Below are positions 9,407 through 18,214 of a stretch of DNA of 64,000 nt, in pieces. Each line of letters starts with the position of its first letter. The stretch's first letter is position 1. A program made the position numbers and the translations under genes. The notes beneath the pieces were generated by a model. The model had not been told where the DNA came from and made no database searches. It saw only the letters and a list, made by a program, of their open reading frames with translations. This DNA is from Balneolaceae bacterium (GTDB lineage: Bacteria > Bacteroidota > Rhodothermia > Balneolales > Balneolaceae), in the NCBI GenBank assembly GCA_018401935.1, contig JAGYJQ010000001.1:310001-374000 (forward strand), read 5' to 3'.

Positions 9407-10479
9407 TGAACTATCGTATTTCGTTATCTACACCATTTTATACCCTATTATTGCTGAATTTGCTACTTGCTGGAACCGTACAAGCCCAATTTGGTGGCTA
9501 TGCCGGTTCTGCCGTACAATTGGGATTTGATGCTCAGAGTGTCGCACTTGGTGATGCAGTTAGTGCCGGATACAGCACACATAATTTAAAGGATAGTACG
9601 GACTTGGAGGTACAACCCTATTATAATCCCGCCTTAGCAGCGAGTTATACCTCCAATACACACATAAGCCTAAATGTATTTCAGTTGGGTTTAGACAGGC
9701 ATTATCAGAGTCTAGGTGCTCGATTAGCTCTTCCTCCCAAAGCCGGCTTGTTTATTGGATTAATTCGAGCGGGTGTACAGGATATAGACACTCGCAGCTT
9801 AAGTGGTTATCCTTTAGGAATGGTTTCTACTTCAGATATTCAACTTCAATCAGCCTTTGGCATACGATTGACTGAGAGGGTTCACGCGGGTATAGGATTT
9901 AAAATAAACCGAGCCGACTATCATACAGAAATGAAGGCCTCTACTAGTGTGGGTGTGGATCTTGGTATGCTCGTTAAACTTCGTCAAAATACACATTGGG
10001 CCTTCGTTGTACAAGATCTGTTAGCGGAACATACATGGAATTCTGGGGATCTTTATAATCAACCTCAATCTAGAAATAGAGTTGAACCACTGCCTTTGAG
10101 GCTTAAAACTAGCCTAAGCACCTATGCGTTGCGTATGCACATGTTAGCTGAATTTGAGATAAAACGATTTAGTTCGGAGATTACCACACGTGAATTGTTC
10201 CTATCAGATGGTGCTTCTGTCCAATATGTGGAAGAATTAGAAACTCGTTTTACTCGTGCAAGTTTTCTCCGATTAGCGGCCTCTCGATCACTCCACCCCT
10301 TGTTTCGTATACACATGGGCTGGAACCGTCACCTAGGAGGGATCTCTTCAAATGAATGGCGAACTGGTTTTAGTCTTTCTATGCCATTTCAGCCTGCTTT
10401 AAAGGTAGATTATGGATTTTCAACCAGCCGTCATAACCTACAATCAATGCATATTTTTACCCTACGATATATTTTATGA
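9406..10479 (+). CDS. PorV/PorQ-like outer-membrane beta-barrel protein (first copy)
   Basis: The 357-residue protein has a signal peptide ending in VQAQ. The mature start, FGGYAGSAVQLGFDAQSVALGDAVSA, followed by an NPALAA motif, resembles the N-terminus of FadL-fold PorV/PorQ proteins. The rest alternates polar and hydrophobic residues as in a beta-barrel. In characterised T9SS, PorV carries cargo from the translocon to the attachment complex. The start codon overlaps the stop of the T9SS cargo gene by one base, which supports a joint role. It could instead be a general FadL-like barrel. Confidence 0.75.
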   Translation: MNYRISLSTPFYTLLLLNLLLAGTVQAQFGGYAGSAVQLGFDAQSVALGDAVSAGYSTHNLKDSTDLEVQPYYNPALAASYTSNTHISLNVFQLGLDRHYQSLGARLALPPKAGLFIGLIRAGVQDIDTRSLSGYPLGMVSTSDIQLQSAFGIRLTERVHAGIGFKINRADYHTEMKASTSVGVDLGMLVKLRQNTHWAFVVQDLLAEHTWNSGDLYNQPQSRNRVEPLPLRLKTSLSTYALRMHMLAEFEIKRFSSEITTRELFLSDGASVQYVEELETRFTRASFLRLAASRSLHPLFRIHMGWNRHLGGISSNEWRTGFSLSMPFQPALKVDYGFSTSRHNLQSMHIFTLRYIL

Positions 10480-10489
10480 TATTCTATTT

Positions 10490-11494
10490 ATGACAACTAC
10501 ATCTGATTTACTAAGCACCGTTTCGTCTTTTTTTGAACTGACTCGAACTCAATTTTTTCTATTAATTTTGTTGATTCTCTGGTTAAACCAGTCCACCGTA
10601 CATGCCCAGCGTTCGGGTGTCGCTTTGTTGGACATTGCCCCTAACCCATTTGCTCTTTCCCTCTCAGAAGCAGGAAGTGCTTGGGGACAAGGCGGAAGCA
10701 ACTCCTTTGGTAACCCATCGCTGTTGGTTAGCTCGGAGCGTTCTTCCATGGAAATCGGATATACGAATTGGATTGCCGATACAAAAAATATATTTGGCTC
10801 CTTTCATAAAAAACTAGATAGTCGTGCATTTGCCATAAGTTTTTATAGTTCAGGTCTTCAGGATTTAGAGCAAAGAGACGAGCCAGGGCCTTCTAATGGG
10901 TTATTTTCTGTACAGTATCTAAGTATTTCAGCGGCATACGCTCAGTCCTTTAGATGGTTTAATGCAGGCGCGAGTGTGCACTACATAAGCGAGGAAATTT
11001 ACCCCTATCGTTCGAATGGGTACGCCTTCAATATAGGCTTATCTCGTTCCTTTGCTAAAGATCGTATTCAATTAGGCAGTGCGTTACGAAGTTTAGGAGA
11101 AATGCAATCACTAGATGTAGAAGCAACACCTCTACCAAAGGCCTGGATTAGCGGACTATCTGTAGGTTTGTTAGAGTGGAGCGGTAGTAAAAACCCAGAA
11201 TTACCTGTATTTATACGAGTGCATGCGGATTATATCTACCCTCTCAATGATAAGTCTGGTTCAACTCAAGGTGAGTTTTTTAATCCCAATCCATATACCA
11301 AGGTGGGTTTAGAACTATTAATTGCAGAAACCTTACAACTTACCAGCGGAGTTAGAACGGGTACTACCGCACGTCCGTATTCATTTGGTGTGGGTTATGT
11401 ACTTCCAGATATCCGATTTAATTACGCGATTATCCCTTTTGACACTGGTTTTGGGACCGTGCATTCGGTTGGTTTACAGTACCTATTTAAGTAG
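10490..11494 (+). CDS. PorV/PorQ-like outer-membrane beta-barrel protein (second copy)
   Basis: The open frame begins at 10412 inside the previous gene, but ATG 10490 (MTTTSDLL) leaves a normal signal peptide ending in VHAQ and gives 334 residues, so I use it. The mature part shows the PorV/PorQ pattern of PNPFALSLSEAGSAWGQGG, FGNPSLL, IGYTNWIADT and later SAAYAQSF and GSALRSLGEM. It is a diverged relative of the preceding gene, not a recent duplicate. Two PorV/PorQ-like genes side by side after a T9SS cargo gene suggests a dedicated export or anchoring route. Confidence 0.78.
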   Translation: MTTTSDLLSTVSSFFELTRTQFFLLILLILWLNQSTVHAQRSGVALLDIAPNPFALSLSEAGSAWGQGGSNSFGNPSLLVSSERSSMEIGYTNWIADTKNIFGSFHKKLDSRAFAISFYSSGLQDLEQRDEPGPSNGLFSVQYLSISAAYAQSFRWFNAGASVHYISEEIYPYRSNGYAFNIGLSRSFAKDRIQLGSALRSLGEMQSLDVEATPLPKAWISGLSVGLLEWSGSKNPELPVFIRVHADYIYPLNDKSGSTQGEFFNPNPYTKVGLELLIAETLQLTSGVRTGTTARPYSFGVGYVLPDIRFNYAIIPFDTGFGTVHSVGLQYLFK

Positions 11495-11525
11495 AAGTTT
11501 CTCGGTATCATGAACGATCTACCTT

Positions 11526-12608
11526 ATGAATCTTAGTACTTCCTATACTCACTTTGAAAACATCACCGAGTGTTATGAGGATATGTTGCCCCATGGTTCT
11601 TTGGTGCTTGTTTTCCCACCCATTCGAGAAAAGTTTCCAAAGACGGATTATCTCTACCTTTTATACTCAGATTTGTTGGAACAAAGTCCAGCTCCTTATT
11701 CCTTAAAAAGCATTAATGCATTAAAGCATCTTTTACTACCCTTTTTAGCCCTTAGGCACCGTGGAAAAGTCGCTTTGCATTATCATTGGCTCGAGTTCCA
11801 AGATCTAAAATCACTCTTAGCTTTTCCTTATAAGCTACTGTGGTTTAGTCTTTTCAGTGCTTTAGGCACACCTATTATTTGGACTGTTCATAATTTAGAA
11901 CCTCATGATCGAAAATGGCTGGGGCCTCACCGGTGGCTTCATCGTAGAATGGCTAAGCGAACTCAGAGACTGCACATACATTCTCACGCATTATTGGAGA
12001 GAACGTCTAACTACTTAGATATTCCATTGGAAAGTAGTAAGTGGTGTGTGGTTCCTCATCCTAGCTTTCCAGCTGACATCAAAGAGCGATCTACTTCCAT
12101 TGAGGAACTGAACAGGCGTTACTCTTGTACGATACCCGTGGATGCCACTATCCTTTTATTGTTTGGTAATATTAGTGCCTACAAAGGTATATTGGAATTT
12201 GTTGAATTGTTTATCGAGGCTGTTGATGCAGGGATTGCGAGAGAAACGATACATGTTATCATAGCCGGGCCAGTGAAAAAGGGACAGGAGGCGTACCATC
12301 AGCAAATAACATCCGCGGTTACGCAGCTTCCACAATATTTTAGCTATCTCCCCCATTTTTTTCCTGAAGATGAATATCCGTTTTTACTTTCTGCATCGGA
12401 CTATTGCCTCTTTAATTATCAAAACATTCACAGTTCGGGTGGTTTAATGATGGCGTTATCTTACAAAAGAAAGGTGATTGCACCCGATATAGGCATATTT
12501 TCAAGCCATCGTAATGACTCAAATGTTCAACTTTTTACGGGAAAAGATGAACTACGTCAAATCATTGACCGATTACACTCCTCAACTCATAGTACCTGGC
12601 ATGAGTAG
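11526..12608 (+). CDS. Glycosyltransferase, GT-B fold (GT4-like)
   Basis: The 360-residue protein looks like a GT-B glycosyltransferase. The N-terminal half has HYHWLEF and a WTVHNLEPHD segment, which is common at the acceptor side of this group. The C-terminal half has LLLFGNISAYKGI, the start of the nucleotide-sugar domain. The usual E-x7-E motif is replaced by NIHSSGGLMMALSYKR, so the donor site is atypical. Donor and acceptor are unknown. It overlaps the flippase gene by 8 bp, which ties it to glycan assembly. Confidence 0.82.
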   Translation: MNLSTSYTHFENITECYEDMLPHGSLVLVFPPIREKFPKTDYLYLLYSDLLEQSPAPYSLKSINALKHLLLPFLALRHRGKVALHYHWLEFQDLKSLLAFPYKLLWFSLFSALGTPIIWTVHNLEPHDRKWLGPHRWLHRRMAKRTQRLHIHSHALLERTSNYLDIPLESSKWCVVPHPSFPADIKERSTSIEELNRRYSCTIPVDATILLLFGNISAYKGILEFVELFIEAVDAGIARETIHVIIAGPVKKGQEAYHQQITSAVTQLPQYFSYLPHFFPEDEYPFLLSASDYCLFNYQNIHSSGGLMMALSYKRKVIAPDIGIFSSHRNDSNVQLFTGKDELRQIIDRLHSSTHSTWHE

Positions 12609-14094
12609 CATCACCCAGAAAGTAGCGAGTTTAGCCATTGGAGACATGGTAGCTAGAGGCTTAGGCTTTGTAAGTAGCATGGTGCTTGCGCGAGTCTTAG
12701 GACCCGAAAGCTATGGGGTATGGACCACTGCCTTGGCTATTTTTAGTTATATGCTATGGTTTTCGGATCTAGGAATTATGCAATTAGGAACCAGAGAAAT
12801 GGCAAAAAAAGCCGATGAACAAGTTTTTAGTGCTGCTGAGCTATTTTTTGCTAAGTGTCTATGGGCCCTTCTTGCGTTGATTATTTTGTTTATTATCTCG
12901 CCATTTTTACCCTATTCTGAGGATATAAATGCACTGATTTGGCTCTTACTATTTAGTTTGATTCCCTATGCTTTGCATACGGAGTGGTTATTTTCAGGAA
13001 AGCAGGATTTTTTGAGTTTACAAGCGATTAAAGCACTTCAGGCCACGGTATTTTTTGGCTTCATTGTGTATGGTATTCAACAAGCAGATGACCTAGAGAA
13101 GCTACCGGTCTACTATGGCATATCAGTGGGGATTGCTTCCCTTTTATTATGGGTAATTAGCCTGTATAAAAGGCATTTGGTCTTTTCAAACCACACAGTA
13201 ACAAAAAACACGATTTCTAGCTTAGTTTCTCTTATTAAAGAATCTCTTCAGCTTGGGGTTGGATGGGTAAGTAGTCAAGTCATTCTACTATTTCCTCCAC
13301 TTATATATGCATTGGTTTATAGTGAATCATTTGTGGGCTGGTACGGTGCCGCATTACGTATAATTATGCTCTATATGGTGCTGGATCGTATTTTCGTGCA
13401 ACTCTTGCTACCGAACCTATCCAAAGGTTGGAATAGTAACACAGCAACAATGAGTAAAAGGATTCAGCAAGCCTATCGATACCATACCTTGCTTGGGTTA
13501 TTTGGTAGCTTCGGGATACTATTCTTAGCGCCCTTTGTTATACCACTGATTTATGGGGATTTGTACACTGAAAGTATCCCAATGCTACAAATACTCTCAC
13601 CTCTTCTGTTTTTAACCTTTCAGAACAGTGTATTTGCGACCTCATTAATCGCTACACAGCAGAGTAAATATTATTTAAAAGCGAATCTATTGGGGGGAGT
13701 TATCTGTGCTATATTTATTGGAATAGGGACTTATTTTCTCATAGATTATCCAAATTATGCCCTATTTTTTATTGTACTTAGTGAAGGAATTATGATGTAT
13801 TTAGCCTACTATTTTTTCAACAAATATAGCCTACTTAAAACTAGCTTCCCCTTCTATCCTATGTACGTATCATTAGCCGTTGGCTTTCTATGTTATTTAT
13901 GGTTCATGGGGAATGAGGTGTTGATGAGTACCCTTACCTTTCTACCCAACATCCATCTAGCAGGATTATCTAACTGGTTCATGTTTAGCCTTATACTTTT
14001 AATGGCACTCATCCCTCTCTTAATGACTAAAACCATTAAAAGATCGGATTGGAAAAACATTCGAGAGCTAATGAAACACAGGCCACAGCCATAA
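12601..14094 (+). CDS. Wzx-like polysaccharide flippase (MOP superfamily)
   Basis: This is a membrane protein with about 12-14 hydrophobic segments, typical of lipid-linked oligosaccharide flippases. The start MSSITQKVASLAIGDMVARGLGF, followed by VLARVLGPESYGVWTTALAIF, matches the N-terminal pattern of Wzx/RfbX proteins. The open frame extends back to 12514, but ATG 12601 overlaps the glycosyltransferase stop (ATGAGTAG) and fits the family start, giving 497 residues. It would move a lipid-linked glycan across the inner membrane. No Wzy polymerase is visible in the operon, so the glycan may be short or polymerised elsewhere. Confidence 0.88.
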   Translation: MSSITQKVASLAIGDMVARGLGFVSSMVLARVLGPESYGVWTTALAIFSYMLWFSDLGIMQLGTREMAKKADEQVFSAAELFFAKCLWALLALIILFIISPFLPYSEDINALIWLLLFSLIPYALHTEWLFSGKQDFLSLQAIKALQATVFFGFIVYGIQQADDLEKLPVYYGISVGIASLLLWVISLYKRHLVFSNHTVTKNTISSLVSLIKESLQLGVGWVSSQVILLFPPLIYALVYSESFVGWYGAALRIIMLYMVLDRIFVQLLLPNLSKGWNSNTATMSKRIQQAYRYHTLLGLFGSFGILFLAPFVIPLIYGDLYTESIPMLQILSPLLFLTFQNSVFATSLIATQQSKYYLKANLLGGVICAIFIGIGTYFLIDYPNYALFFIVLSEGIMMYLAYYFFNKYSLLKTSFPFYPMYVSLAVGFLCYLWFMGNEVLMSTLTFLPNIHLAGLSNWFMFSLILLMALIPLLMTKTIKRSDWKNIRELMKHRPQP

Positions 14095-14103
14095 GTTAAC
14101 TAC

Positions 14104-15702
14104 ATGAGCGATACACCGCATAACTTAGGAATTGGAGTATTTGGACTGAGCACCGGCTTAATGTCCCTGTTGGACAGTATAGGGGTGAATTATGAGGAAT
14201 GTGATACACAGAAATTGGATGTACTCTCTTACTCGGTATATATTGTACATCGTGCACTCAGTAGCAAAGAACTGAACTGGTTACATAGCCAGCAGGAAAA
14301 AGCTAATACCTTAGCCGTACTTTTTACACTGGAATCCGGTATCCATCCCAAAAGTACTTCGGTGCAAAAAAAATATTGTGCTAGTGTACATAGCCCAGAT
14401 TTAATGGCTGGACCATTGGCCCATCTCAGTGTGATCGACTGCTACTCCAACGTTAGTTTTTACGGCGGGAAGCAAGATCTGGATGGAATATGTTATGTAG
14501 AAAGGTTGAAAAACGAACATATTGAGCAATCTATTTACATAGGTATCCCTTTGGAGGCTTCGGTATCGAAATTCTCATACACTAGAAAAGTGTTCCCCAG
14601 CCCGACAGGCCATAGACCCAATGAAATAGTGTCACGCACTCACAAAGGTCACCTGCAACACCTTTTACGTTATGCTCTTGAGCGGCTATTTAATTCAATA
14701 GATTTACCTTTCCTAAGCAAGTGGAACTTCCCAACCAGCCAACCGATTATAACCCTACGTATTGATAGTGATTTTGGCACCAAGAAATCCTTACATGCCA
14801 TCTATGAACTCGCCAATACCTATTCAGCCATTCTAACAACCTTCCTGCATGTTAAAGCACATGAAGATTGGCTAGAATGGTTTACTCAATGGGCTAAGCA
14901 TGAACATTCCCTACATGGCTATGAGCATGCCCACATACGCTCTTCCTATCCTTTGTATCAAGATGTCGAAAATGGGTATCAAGCCATGGTACATGCAGGA
15001 ATGACACCCAAAGGCTATGCCGCTCCGTATGGCATTTGGACCGAACAACTCGCCAAGGCACTAGATGCTTATCCTTTTTCCTATAGCTCTGAATTTACGC
15101 ATGGCTATGACAGTCTTCCTTATTGGATACCTGACTCATTAGCCAGTAAGCCTGCCCTATATAGCAAGCGTTTACAGGTTCCAGTGCACCCAATTTGCAC
15201 CGGTAGTCTCCACCGATATCGGGCCGTTGAAAAAGACTTTAACGCCTATTTTAAGCATTACATGGATATTCAATATGGAATGCAACAACCTGTTATGCTG
15301 TATCACCATCCTCTTCAACCTGGTTTGAATAGTATCAAATTTATTATGGAGTACGCTCAAGAATTAGATTTACAATGGCTTTCTTATCATGAATGGGCTA
15401 CTTTTTGGCTGCAAAGAGCCTCAGAGCGAATCGATGTTTATTACGATAAGGAAAAAAAACGGTTGATATCCAAGGAGACACCCACCACGTTGTATGAATT
15501 AAAACAAGACAACCGTGGCTTTGCTATCATACATCCTAATGATTGGGATCCTCAGAACATGCTACCTATTCACACACTATCTTTCCAAACAAAAAAGAGC
15601 GGAACGATGGCCGATAAAGCATATCTACAAAATCGATTTTCCAATAAGTGGCAGCTCTGGAAGGAATCCTTTATTCAACATAGAAACAGAATTCGCTTAT
15701 GA
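14104..15702 (+). CDS. NodB-like polysaccharide deacetylase with an extra N-terminal region
   Basis: The 532-residue protein has a NodB-type deacetylase core from about residue 210. TLRIDSDFG holds the catalytic Asp221 and metal Asp223, and HGYEHAH holds the metal ligands His271 and His275; AAPYG and MLYHHP segments follow. The first ~200 residues are not typical of NodB enzymes. They begin LGIGVFGLSTGLMSLLDSIGVNY and resemble a small Rossmann/amidotransferase-like fold, but I cannot name it. There is no clear signal peptide, so it may act on a lipid-linked sugar in the cytoplasm before flipping. It overlaps the next gene by 4 bp (ATGA). Confidence 0.82.
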   Translation: MSDTPHNLGIGVFGLSTGLMSLLDSIGVNYEECDTQKLDVLSYSVYIVHRALSSKELNWLHSQQEKANTLAVLFTLESGIHPKSTSVQKKYCASVHSPDLMAGPLAHLSVIDCYSNVSFYGGKQDLDGICYVERLKNEHIEQSIYIGIPLEASVSKFSYTRKVFPSPTGHRPNEIVSRTHKGHLQHLLRYALERLFNSIDLPFLSKWNFPTSQPIITLRIDSDFGTKKSLHAIYELANTYSAILTTFLHVKAHEDWLEWFTQWAKHEHSLHGYEHAHIRSSYPLYQDVENGYQAMVHAGMTPKGYAAPYGIWTEQLAKALDAYPFSYSSEFTHGYDSLPYWIPDSLASKPALYSKRLQVPVHPICTGSLHRYRAVEKDFNAYFKHYMDIQYGMQQPVMLYHHPLQPGLNSIKFIMEYAQELDLQWLSYHEWATFWLQRASERIDVYYDKEKKRLISKETPTTLYELKQDNRGFAIIHPNDWDPQNMLPIHTLSFQTKKSGTMADKAYLQNRFSNKWQLWKESFIQHRNRIRL

Positions 15703-16772
15703 ATAAAGTATTACGCATTGGTATATTGGCCCCTCCGAGTATTTCCTTAGTAAATGGTGGTGTACGAACACAGGTTAGCCAAACCGCAGAAGCTCTACAG
15801 CGTTTAGGACATAAAATCGTCTGGATACAAAGTAATGAGGCCTTGCCCTCGATCGATTTGCTGCATGTTTTTGTAGCCAGCAGTGAACACTGGGGGTTTA
15901 TGCGACAACTGAACTCTAGCCCTCAACTAAGCGGTAAAGATCGAACACCTATTGTCCTATCCCCTGTTTTTTTTGCTCCAAAGCATATTCAGACAACGAA
16001 GTTTAAACTATATGCGGAGTCTGTTGTGGGAAAAGTTTTTAAAGGCATTAGCTCCGAATACGGTATAAAAAAACAAATATGTCAACTGGCTGATGTGATT
16101 CTACCTAATACTCGAGCGGAACTGGATCAAATTAACCGTTTGTTTGACATTCCTATTGATCGTATGCATGTAGTCCCCAATGGAGTTGAAACTCGTTTTT
16201 TGCAGGCTGAATCAGATGAATTTGAGCAGCGATATGGGTTAAAGGACTTCGTTTTATTTGTGGGTCAGGCATCATCGACCCGAAAAAATATTCTTAGACT
16301 TCTTGAGATAGCACCAAGCTTAGACGCACCTCTGGTGGTTATTGGTGACTTAGGTAAGGATGCATATAGCCAAAAGTGTTTAGAATCAATTAAAGAACAT
16401 AATATTGTTCATCTACCCGCCCTGGAACACCATTCTAGCCTGTTGGCTTCTGCCTATGCCGCGGCTAAAGTTTTTGTGCTTCCTTCGCTTTTTGAAACAC
16501 CTGGTATTGCCGCAATGGAAGCTGCACTATCGGGTTGCTCGATTGTAATTACCAAAAATGGGGGAACCAAAGAGTATTTTAAGGATATGGCAAGCTATAT
16601 TAATCCAATAAACACCGGAGAATTACGAGCATCGATAAATGAGCTACTTGGCACTGATGTGGCGCAGCTCGAAGCCCGAAACGCCAAACTAAAAAAACAT
16701 ATCACATCCCATTACAGCTGGGATACTGTCGGGTCCATGACTTTAGCTGCCTATGAATCGCTGATCCGTTGA
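15699..16772 (+). CDS. Glycosyltransferase family 4 protein
   Basis: This is a 357-residue GT4 enzyme with the complete family pattern: IGILAPPSISLVNGGVRTQV at the N-terminus, VVPNGVETRF at the domain linker, FVGQASSTRKNI in the donor domain, and the E-x7-E motif in ETPGIAAMEAALSGCSIV. It is the last gene of the plus-strand operon, coupled to the deacetylase by an ATGA overlap. Its last 30 bases overlap the end of the convergent pssA gene. The sugar donor is unknown. Confidence 0.9.
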   Translation: MNKVLRIGILAPPSISLVNGGVRTQVSQTAEALQRLGHKIVWIQSNEALPSIDLLHVFVASSEHWGFMRQLNSSPQLSGKDRTPIVLSPVFFAPKHIQTTKFKLYAESVVGKVFKGISSEYGIKKQICQLADVILPNTRAELDQINRLFDIPIDRMHVVPNGVETRFLQAESDEFEQRYGLKDFVLFVGQASSTRKNILRLLEIAPSLDAPLVVIGDLGKDAYSQKCLESIKEHNIVHLPALEHHSSLLASAYAAAKVFVLPSLFETPGIAAMEAALSGCSIVITKNGGTKEYFKDMASYINPINTGELRASINELLGTDVAQLEARNAKLKKHITSHYSWDTVGSMTLAAYESLIR

Positions 16773-17552
16773 AAAATACTCTCTTAATCCATCAACGATT
16801 CCTTTCAAAATATAGATGAGAATAACAGCCATAAGTCCTAATTCTCTGAAGAGTAGAATCAGGGTAAAATAACCTAGGAACAGAAAGGATTTAAACCCAT
16901 TTTGCTGAAAGGAAGCACGGTCCATTTTTGGAACTTTATCAAAGGGTAAGGTACTAAGCATAAGCACGGATAACAGAATAATCAGCGGTCCTAATACACT
17001 ACTCACTCCATTTCTAAAAACGTCAAAAAGTTCCAATTGATGATGAAAACTAAGATAGAAAGCCGCCAATATAATGGCTAAAGATGGAATGGGTAAGCCA
17101 ATGAAATGATGCTGATTTGGTGTAAGTCGGGTATTAACATTAAATCGGGCTAAACGAACCGCGCCACACATGGCAGGGACGGCACTAATTAACATACCTA
17201 GAAACTGAAACTCGTATAAAGCAAAGGTATAGATAAGGAAAGATGGAGCCACGCCAAATGAAACGATGTCACTTAATGAATCTAGTTCCACTCCAAAATC
17301 ACTATCTGCATTCGCTAATCGCGCAATGTATCCATCCATAACATCAAAAAACCCAGCCGCTACAATGAACCAGGCTCCTCGAAACAATTCTCCTTCAGAT
17401 ACAGCTACAATAGAGAGGAAGCCAGAAAAAAGGTTCATTAGAGTGAAAAAACTAGGAACCGCAATTTTGTGATTTACAGGAGGCTTAGATTCTCTTTTAG
17501 CTAGTCTTTTTTGTTTGAAACTCTGATATCTATGTTGAATGGGGTATTTCAT
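16743..17552 (-). CDS. pssA: CDP-diacylglycerol--serine O-phosphatidyltransferase
   Basis: PssA makes phosphatidylserine from CDP-diacylglycerol and serine in the inner membrane. The CDP-alcohol phosphatidyltransferase motif is complete: Asp70, Asp73-Gly74, Ala77-Arg78, Gly87, Asp91 and Asp95. Several hydrophobic segments follow. The 269-residue length fits the integral-membrane bacterial and archaeal type. It starts where psd stops, so serine transfer and decarboxylation genes are coupled. The gene end runs 30 bp into the convergent glycosyltransferase gene. Confidence 0.93.
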   Translation of the reverse strand: MKYPIQHRYQSFKQKRLAKRESKPPVNHKIAVPSFFTLMNLFSGFLSIVAVSEGELFRGAWFIVAAGFFDVMDGYIARLANADSDFGVELDSLSDIVSFGVAPSFLIYTFALYEFQFLGMLISAVPAMCGAVRLARFNVNTRLTPNQHHFIGLPIPSLAIILAAFYLSFHHQLELFDVFRNGVSSVLGPLIILLSVLMLSTLPFDKVPKMDRASFQQNGFKSFLFLGYFTLILLFRELGLMAVILIYILKGIVDGLREYFSTDQRFIGS

Positions 17553-18214
17553 TATATGGCTAATTTAGCAATAATAGATTCACCAGCAACTACTTTATCC
17601 CCCTCTTTTATGAGCACGTTTGCAGAACGTGGAAGTACGACATCCATTCTACTACCAAATTTCATGAGTCCGAAACGTTTACCTCTTTCTAATGTATCTC
17701 CCTCATTTAAATAATAGACTACTCGGCGAGCTAAAAAACCGGTAATTTGACGGAATAAAATCTTTTGCCCGGAAGCGTGTTTCACCCCAAATTTTGCCTG
17801 CTCATTATTCATAGTTGCTCGGTCATCCCATGCCATTAAATATTCTCCGGTTTGATAGACCAGGTACTCCAAAGTACCACTCACTGGGATGCGATTGATA
17901 TGTACGTTCAAAGGGGAGAGAAAAATGCTTATTTGAACAGCCTCTTTTTCTAGATACTCAGCAGCTTCTACTTCTTTGACTACAACAACTTTCCCGTCTG
18001 CCGGTGATAAGAGCACTTCATCTGGTAGATTAATAGGTAGTGTACGTTCAGGATCTCGAAAAAAGTAAATACTCAGAAACCATACTGGTAGAAGTATGGA
18101 GCTGAGGCTAATACTAACTAATAAAGGGAGATAATTCCAGCTTAGAACTAAAGCTACGGCTGTACATACTCCTACTATTGTAATGGTAGGAAAACCTTCG
18201 TGGGCTATCTTCAT
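17552..18214 (-). CDS. psd: Phosphatidylserine decarboxylase (short type)
   Basis: This enzyme decarboxylates phosphatidylserine to phosphatidylethanolamine. The 220-residue length matches the short form found in Bacteroidota and archaea. It has two N-terminal hydrophobic segments, then LLSPADGKVVVV, NVHINRIPVSG, and LMKFGSRMDVVLP. The Gly-Ser in that last motif is the self-cleavage site that makes the pyruvoyl cofactor. It lies between rseP and pssA with one-base overlaps on both sides. Confidence 0.93.
   Translation of the reverse strand: MKIAHEGFPTITIVGVCTAVALVLSWNYLPLLVSISLSSILLPVWFLSIYFFRDPERTLPINLPDEVLLSPADGKVVVVKEVEAAEYLEKEAVQISIFLSPLNVHINRIPVSGTLEYLVYQTGEYLMAWDDRATMNNEQAKFGVKHASGQKILFRQITGFLARRVVYYLNEGDTLERGKRFGLMKFGSRMDVVLPRSANVLIKEGDKVVAGESIIAKLAI

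Noticed and set aside
10412-10489. Longer start for the second PorV/PorQ-like protein
   Set aside because: The extension lies inside the previous gene and precedes a normal signal peptide; ATG 10490 gives a better start.
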